A stretch of 64,000 bases of DNA from Heterodera schachtii (GCA_023374025.1 SIJG01000052.1:649029-713028); one strand, 5' to 3'; numbered from the stretch's first letter, positions 53,043 to 64,000 are shown. Translations and numbers: made by a program. Notes: generated by a model not told the origin, from the letters alone.

Positions 53043-54110
53043 ATAGAGACCGACCGGGACGGGATCCCGCGCGGGATTTTGCGGGATCCCAGTCCGCAAT
53101 CCTTGAAAATTTTTTGGACAAAATGTCAAATATTTTTGAATTAATTAAATAATAAATTTAATTAAAATTAACTCATTTTCATCGCAAATTTCATTCAAAA
53201 TTTGTGAAACTTTCCCGGCGGCGCCTTTTGGCACCGCCGACGGATGGCCTCCACATTATTCCCTTTTAAAAAATTCACTTGCAAAATTTGGTCATTTTAG
53301 ACAAAATCTGTTAACAAATTGCATTAAATTTTTAAAAATTTCTCCGGCCATGCCTATCGACACCGCCGGACACCTCTGCTCCTAGTTTTTTGAAAAAATT
53401 GCGCCGAATAAAAGCGGTTTTGAAAAGCAACCAAATAGTAAAATTTATTTAACCTTAACAGATTTGATTCCCTATAAGATTTGTGGCAAAATTTGGTCAT
53501 TTTTTGGACAAAATCTTAATAAAATCATTAAAAGGACAAAAATTTTCCCGGCGGCGCCTATCGGCACCGCCGGACCTTCTCCCCCTTTGCTCCCCAAAAG
53601 TTTTCGAAAATTCGCTGCAAAACAAATTCGAACCTGATTTTTTGATCCGAATGCACTAAAATGTATGATTTGCTCATTTCCTCCCTCAAATTGTTAAAAA
53701 TTTGATCATGTGAGGCGAAAAATACGAAATTTGACACTATATTAATTGATAAAATTGTTACACAAGCGATTTAAAGTAACTTTTGCAAAATGTTCTGATT
53801 TTCGACCCCAAAATTTGATTTTTTGGACCCGATGTTCTGATTTTGAAAATTTTCAGATCACGTCCCTGCTTTAAATGCATCCCCCAGCCCCTAAAAATTT
53901 CTTTTTTTAAAATGTCAGATATTTTTTGTTTTTTGGAAATTTTTTGAAATTTAATTGAAATTTTTTCGAATTTTCCAAAATCCCGCAATCCCGCGCGGGA
54001 TCCCGCAAATTTTAAATGCGGGATTAATCCCGCGGGATCCCGTCCCGCAAAAAATTTTGATTTCCAATCCCGCAGCGGGATCCGCAAATTTGAAATTTCC
54101 GGTCTCTAAT
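53043..54110. mobile_element. Palindromic TIR element with CCCGCGCGGGATCCCGC ends
   Basis: Left: TAGAGACCGACCGGGACGGG then ATCCCGCGCGGGATTTTGCG. Right: multiple inverted copies ending CCGGTCTCTA. Inside, a GC-rich phrase CGGCGCCTATCGGCACCGCC recurs three times (about 53213, 53344, 53547). A second left end with TAGAGACCGGACGGGACCGG starts at 54787, next to the CT satellite. No transposase is seen. Confidence 0.7.
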
Positions 54111-54780
54111 AACAAGTATATTTCTGTTGCTTAATTTGTACCCTCTCGAAATCGGTGAATGTTTTAAAAATAAAAATAATATTGTGAATAAAATTGTTCA
54201 CTTTCTTTTTTGTGTTTGCGTATAAAAATCGGGACTTTTATTTGCATATTTTGGGTTTTTCTGCATATTTTGCATATTTTGGGTTTTTCTGCATATTTCA
54301 TGCATATTTTGCCATTTTTGTGCATATTTTCAGATTTTTTGCATATTTTGCCATTTTTCGTCAAATATTTTCCGATTTGAATATTTTTAGGAAAAAATTT
54401 TGATTATGCCTAAAATTAAAACAAAATTTGAATGGATGCGCGAGTGAGTCAACAGTGAATTCCATGCGAAAAATTGAAAATTTTTTGATTTGAAATTGCA
54501 AAAACAACCGATAAAATTTATGAGGAAAAAATTTTTTTTTATTAATTTGCAACCCTAATTTTGTTTTTTTTGTGCATATTTGGTGCATATTTCACGACTT
54601 TATTTGCATATTTATGCGCATATTTTGGCCACTTTTTGTGCATATTTTTACAGCCCTGATTATTATAGTCAAAAAGTTCTTCCAACTCAAAATAAATTGT
54701 TAATAAATATTCCCAATCAATTAATTTAATATTTGTCTAGCTCCAATCTGACGCATCCTCAGAAATTTTTGCTGTATTTA
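54111..54780. other. AT-rich spacer with TGCATATTTT repeats
   Basis: From 54240 to 54640 the phrase TTTGCATATTTTGGG/CATTTTT recurs about ten times at irregular spacing, in direct order on the left, with a GTGCATATTT block on the right. No gene is seen. Confidence 0.6.
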
Positions 54781-54974
54781 TTTTAAATAGAGACCGGACG
54801 GGACCGGGGCCCCGCCGGGATTTTGCCGGGACCCCCGGTCCCGGGTTTTTTGGGCAAACCACCAGGACCGGGAGTCCCGGTCCTAGGGGTCCCATACGGG
54901 TCCATTTTCCAAGTCCCGTTCCCGGCCATTTGGGCCGGTAAAACGGGACTAGATTTCACCAGTGAAACCATTCC

Positions 54975-54979
<5 letters not shown>

Positions 54980-55017
<38 letters not shown>

Positions 55018-56812
55018 CCATTCCCCTTCTCTCTCTCCCATTCCCCTTCTCTCTCTCTCTCTCTCCCATTCCCCCTTCTCTCTTTCTCTCCCATTCCCCT
55101 TTTCCTTCTCTCCTCTCTCTCTCCCATTCCCCTCTCTCTCTCTCTCTCCCCCATTCCCCTTCTCTCTCTCTCCCATTCCCCTTCTATCTCTCTCTCTCTC
55201 CCATTCCCCTTCTCTCTCTCCCATTCCCCTTCTCTCTCTCTCTCTCCCATTCCCCTTCTATCTCTCTCTCTCTCCCCATTCCCCTTCTCTCTTCTCTCTC
55301 TCTCCCATTCCCCTCCTCTCTCTCTCTCCCCCATTCCCCTTCTCTCTCTCTCTCTCCCATTCCCCCTCTCTCTCTCTCTCTCTCCCATTCCCCTCCTCTC
55401 CTCTCTCTCTCCCATTCCCCTTCTCTCTCTCTCTCCCCCATTCCCTCTCTCTCTCTCTCCCATTCCCCTTCTCTCTCCCCTCTTCCCCTCTCCCCTCCTT
55501 CTCCGTCTCTCCCCTTCCTCCCCTTCTCTCTCTCTCTCTCTCCCATTCCCCTTCTCTCTCTCTCTCCCATTCCCCTTCTCTCTCTCTCTCCCCATTCCCC
55601 TTCTCTCTCTCCCATTCCCCTTCTCTCTCTCTCTCTCTCCCATTCCCCTTCTCTCTTCTCTCTCCCATTCCCCTTCTCTTCTCTCTCTCTCTCCTCCCCA
55701 TTCCCCTTCTCTCTCTCTCCTCTTCCCACTCCCCCTTCTCTCTCTCTCCCTCCCATTCCCCCCTTCTCTCTCTCTCTCCCATTCCCCCTCTCTCTCTCTC
55801 TCTCTCCCATTCCCCTTCTCTCTCTCTCTCTCTCCCCATTCCCCTTCTCTCTCTCTCTCCCATTCCCCTTCTCTCTCTCTCCCTTCTCTCTCTCTCCCTC
55901 CCATTCCCCTTCTCCTCCCCTCTCTCTCTCTTTCTCCCATTCCCCTTCTCTCTCTCTCTCATCCCTCTCCTCTCCCTTCTCTCCCTTCTCTCTCTCTCTC
56001 TCCTCCCTTCTCTCTTCTCCCTTCCTCCTTCTCTCTCTCTCTCTCTCCCCATTCCCCTTCTCTCTCTCTCTCTCCTCCCATTCCCCTTCTCTCTCTCTCC
56101 CTTCTCTCTCTCCCCTTCGCCCTCCTCATCCTCCCCTTCTCCTCTTTCTCTCTCCATCTCCCCTCCTCCTCTCCTCCCTCTCTTCCCCCATTCCCCTCTC
56201 TCTCTCTCTCCTCTCTCCTCCCTTCCCCTTCTCTCTCTCCTCTCCCCTCCCTCTCTCTCTCCTCCCATTTCCCCTTCTCTCTCTCTCTCATCCCATTCCC
56301 CTCTCTCTCTCTCTCTCCCATTCCTTCTCTCCCTCTCCTTCCCCTTCTCTCTCTCTCTCTCTCCCATTCCCCTTCTCTCTCTCCCTCCTTCTCTCTCCCC
56401 TTCCTCTCCCTCTCTCTCTCCTCCCTTCCCCTCTCTCTCTCTCTCATTCCCACTTCTCCCCCCCTTCTCTCTCCTCTCTCCCTCTCTCTCCCATTCCCCT
56501 TCTCTCTCTCTCTCCCCCTTCCTCTCTCTCTCCTCTCTCTCCTCTCCCATTCTCCTTCTCTCTCTCCCTTCCCTTCTCTCTCTCTCTCTCTCCATTCCCT
56601 CCTCTCTCTCCATTCTCCCCTCTCTCTCTCCATTCCCTTCTCTCTCTCTCTCTCCCATTCCCCTTCTCTCTCTCTCTCTCCCCTTCTCTCTCTCTCTCCC
56701 ATTCCCCTTCTCTCTCTCTCTCTCCTCCCATTCCCCTTCTCTCTCTCTCCTCCCCCATTCTCCCTTCTCTCTCTCTCCCATTCCCCTTCTCTCTCTCTCT
56801 CTCCCATCCCAA
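54980..56812. repeat. 1.8-kb CT satellite punctuated by CCCATTCCCC
   Basis: (CT)n blocks of variable length are separated about every 20-40 bp by CCCATTCCCCTT. The plus strand is nearly pure pyrimidine. Very long Ser/Leu/Pro (+) and Glu/Arg/Gly (-) ORFs span it; they are composition artefacts, as all frames stay open together. Confidence 0.95.
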
Positions 56813-57230
56813 AAGAGATGAATAGATAGAGAGAGTGGGGGAAAGAGAAGGAGAAGGATGAAGAGGGGAAGAAGTGAGGGGGAGGGGGGGGGGAAAAGCA
56901 AAAACATGAAACAAGAAAAACACAAATAAAGGCCATGTTAAAGGACGGAAAGTGACGCAATACGTCTATATTTTCGAGAACAGAGAATGAATGATTGAAG
57001 GGATGTGACGGTCGGTGAGATAAAGAAATCTTCCGCCCCTTCGCCTCGTCCCTTTTCCCCTCGCAATTTCTTCCGACATTCCCTTCACTTTATCTCTTCT
57101 ATTCCTTTCGTCCATTACATTTATCGGCGCTAAAAATCGTCATAATTTAATATTTTGGACAAAAATAAATAAAAATATTAATGTTGCACAACGGACTCGA
57201 ACCTCCGCCCTCTTTCCCTTTACACTATGG

Positions 57231-57400
57231 GTCAAAAACCGCGTCCGAATGAATCGGTTCAGTAGGTGCCGAGATATATAAATTTTTGAATATCGAAAAA
57301 GTCGACCCCTTTTGCACTATTACCTATACGGTTTTGAACCGTTTTTTTGATTTTCAAAAATTTATCTCGGCTCCTACTGAACCGATTCGGACGCGGTTTT
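57231..57400. mobile_element. Short MITE upstream of the chitin-binding gene
   Basis: Arms ACCGCGTCCGAAT...CGGTTCAGTAGG (57238-57275) and CCTACTGAACCGATTCGGAC (57373-57392) are inverted. The total length is about 170 bp. It ends 68 bp before the chitin-binding gene ATG and so may carry or displace its promoter. A reversed tRNA B box (GGACTCGAACC) lies at 57192-57202. Confidence 0.75.
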
Positions 57401-57467
57401 CTGTGTAGATAAACATTTGACCATGACTGTACCTAAAGTAGGTACCTAGTTTAGCTTTTCTTACACA

Positions 57468-59385
57468 ATGTTTTGGCTTTTTTACTCTTTTTTCTTTCTA
57501 ATCAATTTGTCCATTGTACAAGTGACTGACTCTTTGGAAGACTTTGGTAAAATGATTAAATTAATATGAATTTTCATTTTCTCTCACAGATGGTGCCTGC
57601 TTTAACCTTGAGGATGGCCTTCACCACTTAGGACCCTGTGAAGGAAAAGTGCTTCACTGTGTAGTTAGTTTTTAAATTTTTTATATCTTCTAATTGTAAC
57701 TCAAATTCGTACTTTATAATAAAATCAAAGGTTCTAGTCGGTTTTACGCGTCCCATGACATTTTACGCGTCCCATCATTTACTCGTCACAAAATCAGTTT
57801 TTTCAAACCGTCAATCGAATTTTATATTGAATCGTCTAATTGTTCTTGATTGTATACTTTGATTATCGAAATGTGCAAAAGCAACCTTAAGCACACCTAA
57901 AGCTTAGGCCTAGTCTAAGCCATTCTTCGAATTGCCTGTGTATGAGTTATCAAGGTTTAACAACGAAATTTTTATTTAAAAAAGATTACTGAATACTGGA
58001 CAAAAAAAAAGGTTTCCTCATTGTTATTAGGGTGGCTAAAATACCATGAAAACAGGGATGGCACGGAATCCCGATTTCTGAAAATTTTATGAGGCTCGGA
58101 ATGCCATCCCCGCCAGGGCTGGGGCCGCGCCGCGATGCGCGATGTGCGATCGGACCCCCCTCCCTTGTAACCCAAAATTTTTTGAAAAACGCGCCATTAA
58201 AAAAAGTTTTTTAAAAAGCAAAAAAGGTTGATTTACATGGCTTGATATAATTCAAAGCAAAATAAAAAAGTAAATTTTTTTAAATTTTATTAATCAAAAT
58301 TCAAAAAATTTTGAAAAAAGCCCGGGCCCGGCGGGCGCCCGGCCAATTATCTAAGCCCGAGCCCGGGCCGGTCCTGTCATTTTCACATTTTCAGTCTACA
58401 GCGTACACCGAGATTTTAACAAATTTTTACATAAGAAAATTTAAAAAAATGCGCGATCCGCGCGGCCGCGGCTATTTGAATGCGCGGCCGCGGTTTTTTT
58501 CTGTGTGCGCTCCACCCCTGATCCCCGCCATGATACAAAAGTTATGGGACACGTAAAATGTCATGGGACGCGTAAACTGCTGTTGGGACGCGTTAAATGT
58601 CATGGGACGCGTAAAACCGACTAGAACCAAATCAAATTTTTGACATAGGGCGGAAAGTCAACTCTGCGCTTATGTCCTTCTCCATTACTTTTCAATCCCG
58701 GGACAAAATTTTGCGAGAAACTGGAAGAGCTTCTGAAGCTTTTACATTGTACTTCTGAGCATGAACCGCTTTCGTCTAATGTATTTCTTTCAATTACGTA
58801 CATTGACAATTTTCCGATTCCCAGTCGTTTGCTCACGTGCCGATATGGTCAAATTCCCCTGACGATTCGTGGTCTGGTGAAACGCAGTCATTCGTCGATG
58901 ATTCCGTTCCGGTGTGGTCAAATTCTCCTGACGATTCGTGGTCTGATGAAACGCAGTCATTCGTCGATGATTCCGTTCCGATGTGGTCAAATTCCCCCTC
59001 TTCGTCTGGCGGTATGTTTCATTAAAAATGCTGGTTCGTTGGCATGTCAATTTCGCCAGGGTGTGTGGCCATGGAGGTCCCTTCGGGGTGTCGTCCATTT
59101 TACATCGCTTGTGCTGAAGGCCGTCAAGTGCAGCGCTTCTGCCCTTCTGGACTATTCTTTAACGTTGAAAAGGAATCTTGCGAAGAATGGCGAATGATCG
59201 CTCATTGCGTCCAAATTCGTGTCGCGATTCCGCCGAAGTCTGTTACACCGCCCAGCGCCGTCACTCGCCACACTGTCGTCTCTCCCCAACGAAAGGCGTC
59301 CATTGCTTTTCCTCCGAATCGCTTCTGCTCAGAATTGGCCAATGGATTTTATCGACATCCGACAAACTGTTCTCGAATCATCCAG
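57468..59385 (+). CDS. Secreted chitin-binding (peritrophin-A/CBM14) protein, 3' end lost or displaced
   Basis: Exon 1 (57468-57546): signal peptide MFWLFYSFFFLINLSIV. Exon 2 (57590-57660) and exon 3 (58658-58780) together form one complete six-cysteine chitin-binding domain (ACFNLEDG, PCEGKVLHC, LRLCPSPLLFNPGTKFC, LLHC). Exon 4 (58825-59011) carries two and a half 23-residue acidic repeats (WSNSPDDSW, ETQSFVDDSVP). Exon 5 (59060-59385) holds a second CBM14 (CVAMEVPSGCRPFYIAC, RFCPSGLFFNVEKESCEEW) and the first half of a third (RFCSELANGFYRHPTNC). Phases agree at every junction. Such proteins bind chitin in cuticle, pharynx lining or eggshell. Intron 2 contains an 899-bp MITE. After 59385 the third domain is not completed before the BEL/Pao remnant begins, so the gene is either split by that element or continues beyond it. 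Confidence 0.8.
57730..58628. mobile_element. 899-bp TIR element in intron 2, 8-bp target duplication
   Basis: Ends GGTTCTAGTCGGTTTTACGC and GCGTAAAACCGACTAGAACC are perfect inverted repeats, continuing with repeated GTCCCATGACATTTTACGCG. AAATCAAA flanks both sides (57722-57729, 58629-58636). The 8-bp duplication suggests a hAT-type insertion. The interior is AT-rich with GC-rich palindromes (GCGCGGCCGCGG near 58488) and no coding sequence. Confidence 0.9.
58842..59000 (+). repeat. In-frame 69-bp tandem repeat of the chitin-binding gene
   Basis: Two full copies and a partial third, beginning TGGTCAAATTC at 58846, 58915 and 58984. Each encodes WSNSPDDSW-S-(G/D)-ETQSFVDDSVP plus a linker residue. 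They are almost identical at nucleotide level, implying recent duplication. Confidence 0.85.
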
Positions 59386-59459
59386 GTATGGTCGACGTCT
59401 CCGACTTCCGGTGCCCCGGGTGCATTCACCCGCCGGTGAGGATGATTCCAATCGGCCAT

Positions 59460-62195
59460 TCTCTTGGATAAGGTCGATAGGACGGAGCGGGAGAGGCTCT
59501 CCCGAATTGCCTGCTGGGGCGTGAATCGCCACTTAATGCCTCGGGAGTCCGCAAAATCGATCGGATTGTCTCCCGGCATGCCGAACTCGGCGAGCGTTTT
59601 GCCAACCACAGTGAAGGTTGGCGCGTTGTCACTGAGGATTCGGCTCGGTGCTCCCCGCCGGGCGATGAATCTCCTCAGCGCTGAGATGAAGCTGTTGGCC
59701 GATAAGTCTCGAGTCGCGTCGACATAAATGGCCCTCGTCGTCAAACAGGTGATTAGCAGCACCCATGTCTTCCTTCGTAGTCCCTTATCGTCGAGAGTGA
59801 CTGTCGGCCCGAGATAGTCGAGCCCGACTGATTCAAACGGCAGGCGTCGTCTCACTCGATCCATTGGCAATTGTGGCATTGTCGGAAGGGGGTAGGGCAT
59901 CCCCCTGAGTCGTCGGCATCGTTTGCATTGACCAAGTACTTGCCGAACTTGTTGTCGTGCACTGGGACACCACCAGCTCCTCAAGAATTCCGACAGAGTG
60001 CCGTCCGTTCCCATGTGATGGAGTCGTACATGTATGTCGTCGATAATGAGCGCTCCCGCTCTCGATCGTTTCGGGAGTATCACCGGCCGACTGATTTCCG
60101 CTTCTTCGCACCAGCCGATTCGACTGATGAGCCGTTGAACCCCGTTTTCGTCTTGTTCGGTTCTCATGCCGTCTCGGGGTTGGCAATTCCGTTGTGTTGC
60201 CCGGACAATTGCCCATTTTGCGTCCGTCTCTTCGTCGTGGGTTGGGAGAGCCACGAGTTGTCCACAGATTGCTGCTTTTCGCCGAGGGGGGTCGGATTCC
60301 CCCCTTGTTTCGTGCTTATCCTCGGCTTTCCTTCGTGCGTTGTTGGCAAATCGTCGTGCCCAGGCCATCACGCGCAGTGCTTTCACCCATTTGCTGCATC
60401 TGTTCAGCAGCTCCTCCGACCATTCCCTCGGTTCCTCGGGACTTGGCTCCCGCCTGGTCACGAGTGCGGTCGTAGTTGCTTCGTCCGGGAGTATTTCCTC
60501 GTCCTCGGCTGAGTCCACTTGAAAGTCCAGCTCCTTTGGCCAAGTTGCACATGGCGATGTTAGCCACTTCGGTCCCTGCCACCACAGATCGTAATTTTGA
60601 AGCTGCGCGGGGGAAAGCCCCCGAGTGGCCGAATCGGCCGGGTTGACGCCAGTCGGCACATGATGGAAGGTCGTAGCTGTGGCCCGGCGAATCTCGGCCA
60701 ACCGATTGGCCACGAACTGTGGTTGGGGTGTTCGATTTTTCACCCACTGCAGCGCGATCATCGAATCACTCCAAGTGTGCTCCTCCGAAATTGGGCGGTG
60801 CAGTTGCGCTTTGACGAATGCTGCCAGTCGGGTGCCCAAGACCAGTCCCATCAGCTCCATTCTCGGGATGGTGTACGCGCTGCCGCTTTCTTTGGCTTCA
60901 GCCTCGATTTTGCCATGAGGAGTCGGGAGTGATATCTCCCGTCCGCCCCCTCAGACCGGAGATACCGTACTTTCTCTATTTGAATGCCCGGGCATTGTAT
61001 TGTTCAACCCCTCCCAAAAGGGGCATTTAATTGGAGAGGGGCATTCTACCAGAGAGGGGCATTGTATTGTTCAACCCCTCAAATCTCGGAAACTTTTTTG
61101 TAGGTCAAAAAGGGGTGAAAACTTTTTTTCTAACCAGTTTTATAGTGAAGAGCATGCGTATTATTTTCCGTTCTACAAATTTTGAATTTTTAAAAATTTT
61201 CATTTGGCCTGGGAATTTAGGCTGATATTGAAAATTCATAACTAATTTCAATGTGGGTCAATTTAAGTACAATAAAGCTTTAAAAATAGAGTAAAATAAG
61301 GAGAATTTTATGAATTTTATTTGAAATTTCTATCATCAAAATGAAAAAAAATTATTCCAGAAACTGGAAAATCCGAACTTTCAAAAAAATCAGATATCGG
61401 CTCTGAAAGGGTATTTTCGAAAATAAAATACTCAAAAAAAAACATAATTTTTTGTTCTATAGAATTGTATTTATTTCATATTTCTATTTTTTTAAAAAAA
61501 GGATTAGAAAAATAAAATTGATTTGGGAATTTGGGATCAAAGGGGGGAACCACATGGTTTTTGACTGGGAAAAATTTGTTCACCCAAATATAGCTGAAAA
61601 ATACTTTTTAGGGGTATTTTAGGGTGCTGATAACGAATCTGTAATTAGATTTCGCTTTCGGCATCGTTAAAGACCCAAAATCCCTGTGTATATACTCTAT
61701 ACCTCCTGGAGGGGGGGGACTTAATTGGAGAGGGGCATTCTACAAGAGAGGGGCATTGTATTGTTCAACCCCTCAAAAAAGGGGCATTTAATTGGAGAGG
61801 GGCATTCTACCAGAGACGGCATTCAAATAGAGAAAATACGGTATGCCACTGCCGCATATGCTCTCCGAAGCGTCGGTGAACACATGCAGCTGTCCGGGTT
61901 GAACGCCTCCAGCCCGGACGGCTCGGGGAATGGTAACGAGTCCCCCCTCCCAACTTGCCAAAATTCTGTTCCATTCTCGCACATCGTCCGGTTCGAGAGG
62001 CGCGTCCCAATTGTGTGTAGTGTCCCACAGCCTTTGGAAGTACTGCTTGGCTGGGAGGGTGGCCGGGGCGAGTAATCCGAGTGGATCGAACAGTCGCGCG
62101 ATGTTTTGAGGACTGCCCTCCTTGATTGACGGCACTCTCCCTCGGGAGTAACTCCCGGGAAGGAAATTTGGATTGCATCGTTCACTGAGCCCCAC
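59460..62195 (-). pseudogene. BEL/Pao LTR-retrotransposon remnant
   Basis: On the minus strand from 62195: the end of the reverse transcriptase region (RLFDPLGLLAPATLPAKQYF) and the RNase H start (FTDASE); after an inserted element, the Pao-type region from 60920 (PRMELMGLVLG; HTWSDSMIALQWV), then an integrase zinc-binding motif (HVRLHHMG ... CKRCRR) and part of the integrase core (first Asp in GLDYLGP, second in ILSDNAPTF). The final catalytic Glu is not in frame and sequence decays near 59470. Gag, protease, most of the RT and both LTRs are missing, and a one-base frame change lies next to the insertion. It is a dead 5'- and 3'-truncated copy, antisense to and abutting the chitin-binding gene. 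Confidence 0.85.
60965..61841. mobile_element. TA-flanked TIR element inserted in the BEL/Pao remnant
   Basis: Ends CCGTACTTTCTCTATTTGAA and TTCAAATAGAGAAAATACGG are inverted with two or three changes and are flanked by TA on both sides (60963-60964, 61842-61843), as in Tc1/mariner-type insertions. Subterminal arms repeat GGGGCATTCTACCAGAGAGG and ATTGTATTGTTCAACCCCTC. It is 877 bp long and has no transposase. The retrotransposon frame on its two sides is continuous once the element and one TA are discounted. Confidence 0.88.
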
Positions 62196-64000
62196 TCAAG
62201 TCACAGCACTTTTGCCTCTGCTGCCCGTTGGGTCCGGGCCCAAGGGAATGAACTGGGGAGGGGGTGGGGAGGACAAACAAGATGGCGGTTGTTGGTTGTT
62301 GCTGTTAACGGCACAACCGACTTTTTGGAGAGCTGTCGGCGCTCCCGATTGAGTTTCGGGAGAAGCAATGGGCTTCCGGCCGCGAAAGCGTCAATCGCCG
62401 GGAATTGGCTCCCGTCCTTTTGTTGCTGCTCCGCGGGAGATTGGCTCCCGCTGGCGATTCTCGGGGAATTTGCTCCCCTTCGGTCATTTCGGAGTGAAAT
62501 TTTCCCCTTTTTTTACCCTTTGACTCGTCCCAACACTTTTTCAGGCAAAAATGTTTATTGGTGATGGTGATGATGATAAAAAAAATGGTCAACATTGTTT
62601 GATGATTATATGCGAGATGTCGTTGGATTATATGCTGAAAATGGGAGAAGAGCGAGGCGATAAGCATTATGATGAGTGGTAAAATTGGGAATGATTCAGC
62701 AAAAAGGAAAAAGATGAGAAGTGAAGCAAGAAAAAGTGAAGGGATGAAAAGTGAACAAAAATTAGATGATAAACAATACTTTAAGTACCAAACGATTTCC
62801 CCCTGGAGGGGGGGGGGCAAAGATTAAGATGCAAAAAAGCGACGCCGATGGGTACAAAAATCGGCGGGTAAAAATGCCAAACAAAGGGAAAATGAGATGA
62901 ATGCAAAAATGGCCAAATGGAAATGGCGATCTGAGAAAGTGTGAACAAAGGAATCAAAAACCGGAGGCAGTTCTGAAAAACGGCAGAAAAATTGGAAAGA
63001 AAAGGCAAATGGTGAAGTTGAAGAAAACATTATGTAAATAAGCCAAAATGAAAAGAAATGAAAATTTAAAGCGATAAGAAAAATAGGAAAGGGGATGAAA
63101 AATGTCAACAAATATAAAAATGGGATCTTTTAACACGGTAATGGCCTTTATCCGGGAATGTCCTCCCTCCGGATTTTCCGATCAGCGTCGCCCGCCTCGG
63201 CGCTTCTTCCTTTTTTGTTCGGGTCCCGCGGTTCGGCTGGGGGTGATGGAAAATCCCCCTGCCCATTCGTTTTCCTCATCCTCCGACAATTCCCTCGCCG
63301 TGCCGTCGGCGTTGAAAACCAAAATTCCGCTTCTTTCTCCTCTGGCACTCTCGTCGGCGATGAAATTGCCGACAGATCCAACGCAAAAATAAAGAAAATA
63401 ACCAAAAATACAACCCACTTGACCACGTATATGGCGACAAGATTGAACAAAGACCTAAAATTTATAAAAATTTACCAAAAGCAAACATTAGGGGTGTAAA
63501 AGTCTCGGTCTCGAGTCTCAAAGACCGAGACTTAAAATCCGAGACCGAGCCCAAAAACCCGATAATTTTGCTCGAGATCGAGACTCTTGAGCAGCACTAG
63601 TGCCTATTAAAATTTCCCCGGAGGCGCCTACCGGCATCGCCGGTAACCAAAAGTTTTATATTCAATATATTTATTTTATTAAAAGGGCTTCGGCTTCGAG
63701 TACTAAGCCGAGCTTCGCCCGTCCCTGATTCCAAACCCCGACATTTTTCTCGTTCCGTAACCCGACCCGATGATTCTGGGTCGGGTTTCGGGACAAAATA
63801 AGACTGGTAAGAATGGGGTAAGAGTGAAAATTAGATAAGGAAATTGGTGGAGAAGGATAAATTTTTGAGAAAAAAAAACTTGGGTTCAATTCCCCAACGG
63901 AGCAGAAAATGTTCCATATTTTCTTTACATTATTTCAATTCAAATTTAATTAATAAAATATTTAAACTTAAAAATTATTAATCTTTTCTTTTTTTAAACA
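62196..64000. other. No gene seen; scattered repeats
   Basis: Minus-strand ORFs between 62300 and 63140 are Phe/Leu/Ile-rich from A/T bias and lack splice context. A GC-rich phrase near 63616-63643 matches the triple motif inside the element at 53043-54110. GGTTCAATTCC (63884-63894) matches a tRNA B box without a tRNA fold. The remainder is AT-rich. Confidence 0.5.
63485..63603. repeat. Dispersed palindromic repeat, copy 2
   Basis: TTAGGGGTGTAA, then the stem GTCTCGGTCT / AGACCGAGAC and a degenerate CTCGAGATCGAGACTC block ending GCAGCACTAGT. Same order as the copy at 1195-1310, including TACCAAAAGC just upstream. Confidence 0.65.

Noticed and set aside
54783..56960. ORFs of 330-670 codons on both strands over the CT satellite
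   Set aside because: All frames are open because the strand has almost no A or G; the translations are Ser/Leu/Pro or Glu/Arg/Gly monotony without start context or splice structure.

Overview
The window is nuclear DNA from an animal, almost certainly a nematode. Genes are cut by many short GT-AG introns (often 36-60 nt), splice acceptors sit directly in front of start codons as in trans-spliced genes, a ribosomal-protein gene and a downstream gene lie 132 nt apart like an operon, and the gene families (DUF1057 hydrolase, GT92 glycosyltransferase, Kunitz/lustrin-repeat protein, KQT channel) are typical of nematodes. The CT-rich minisatellites, long poly(C)/poly(G) runs and intron style suggest a tylenchid (cyst-nematode-like) genome; that placement is inference.

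Layout. 1-2.9 kb: AT-rich, no gene. 2.9-5.1 kb (+): alpha/beta hydrolase with a TIR element in its last intron. 5.9-12.6 kb (+): secreted protein alternating Kunitz and lustrin-type cysteine domains; one of its introns holds a complete secreted prolyl 4-hydroxylase gene on the opposite strand (9.4-10.5 kb). 12.8-15.2 kb (-): GT92 glycosyltransferase. 17.2-19.1 kb (+): unrecognised four-helix membrane protein. 19-27 kb: mostly AT-rich or repetitive DNA with plausible 5' exons of the next gene. 27.2-34.6 kb (+): KCNQ/KQT potassium channel. 34.8-37.2 kb (-): EndoU-family endoribonuclease, convergent with the channel. 37.2-41.7 kb: nested transposons and a G-rich minisatellite. 41.7-44.2 kb (+): ectonucleoside triphosphate diphosphohydrolase. 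44.6-49.1 kb (-): SEC24-like COPII subunit downstream of ribosomal protein eL8. 49.1-57.4 kb: transposon graveyard (MULE with transposase remnant, several inverted-repeat elements, a 1.8-kb CT satellite). 57.5-59.4 kb (+): peritrophin-type chitin-binding protein. 59.4-62.2 kb (-): decayed BEL/Pao retrotransposon, itself split by a TA-flanked element. 62.2-64 kb: no gene seen.

There is no dedicated gene cluster with one shared pathway. Three neighbouring genes do share an extracellular theme: a secreted Kunitz/lustrin protein, a secreted prolyl hydroxylase nested inside it, and a type II membrane glycosyltransferase. This fits cuticle or secreted matrix biology, but a functional link is only inferred. 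The channel, EndoU, NTPDase, SEC24 and eL8 are ordinary cellular genes. Exon boundaries were read by eye from splice consensus, reading phase and family alignment from memory; they have not been checked against transcripts.
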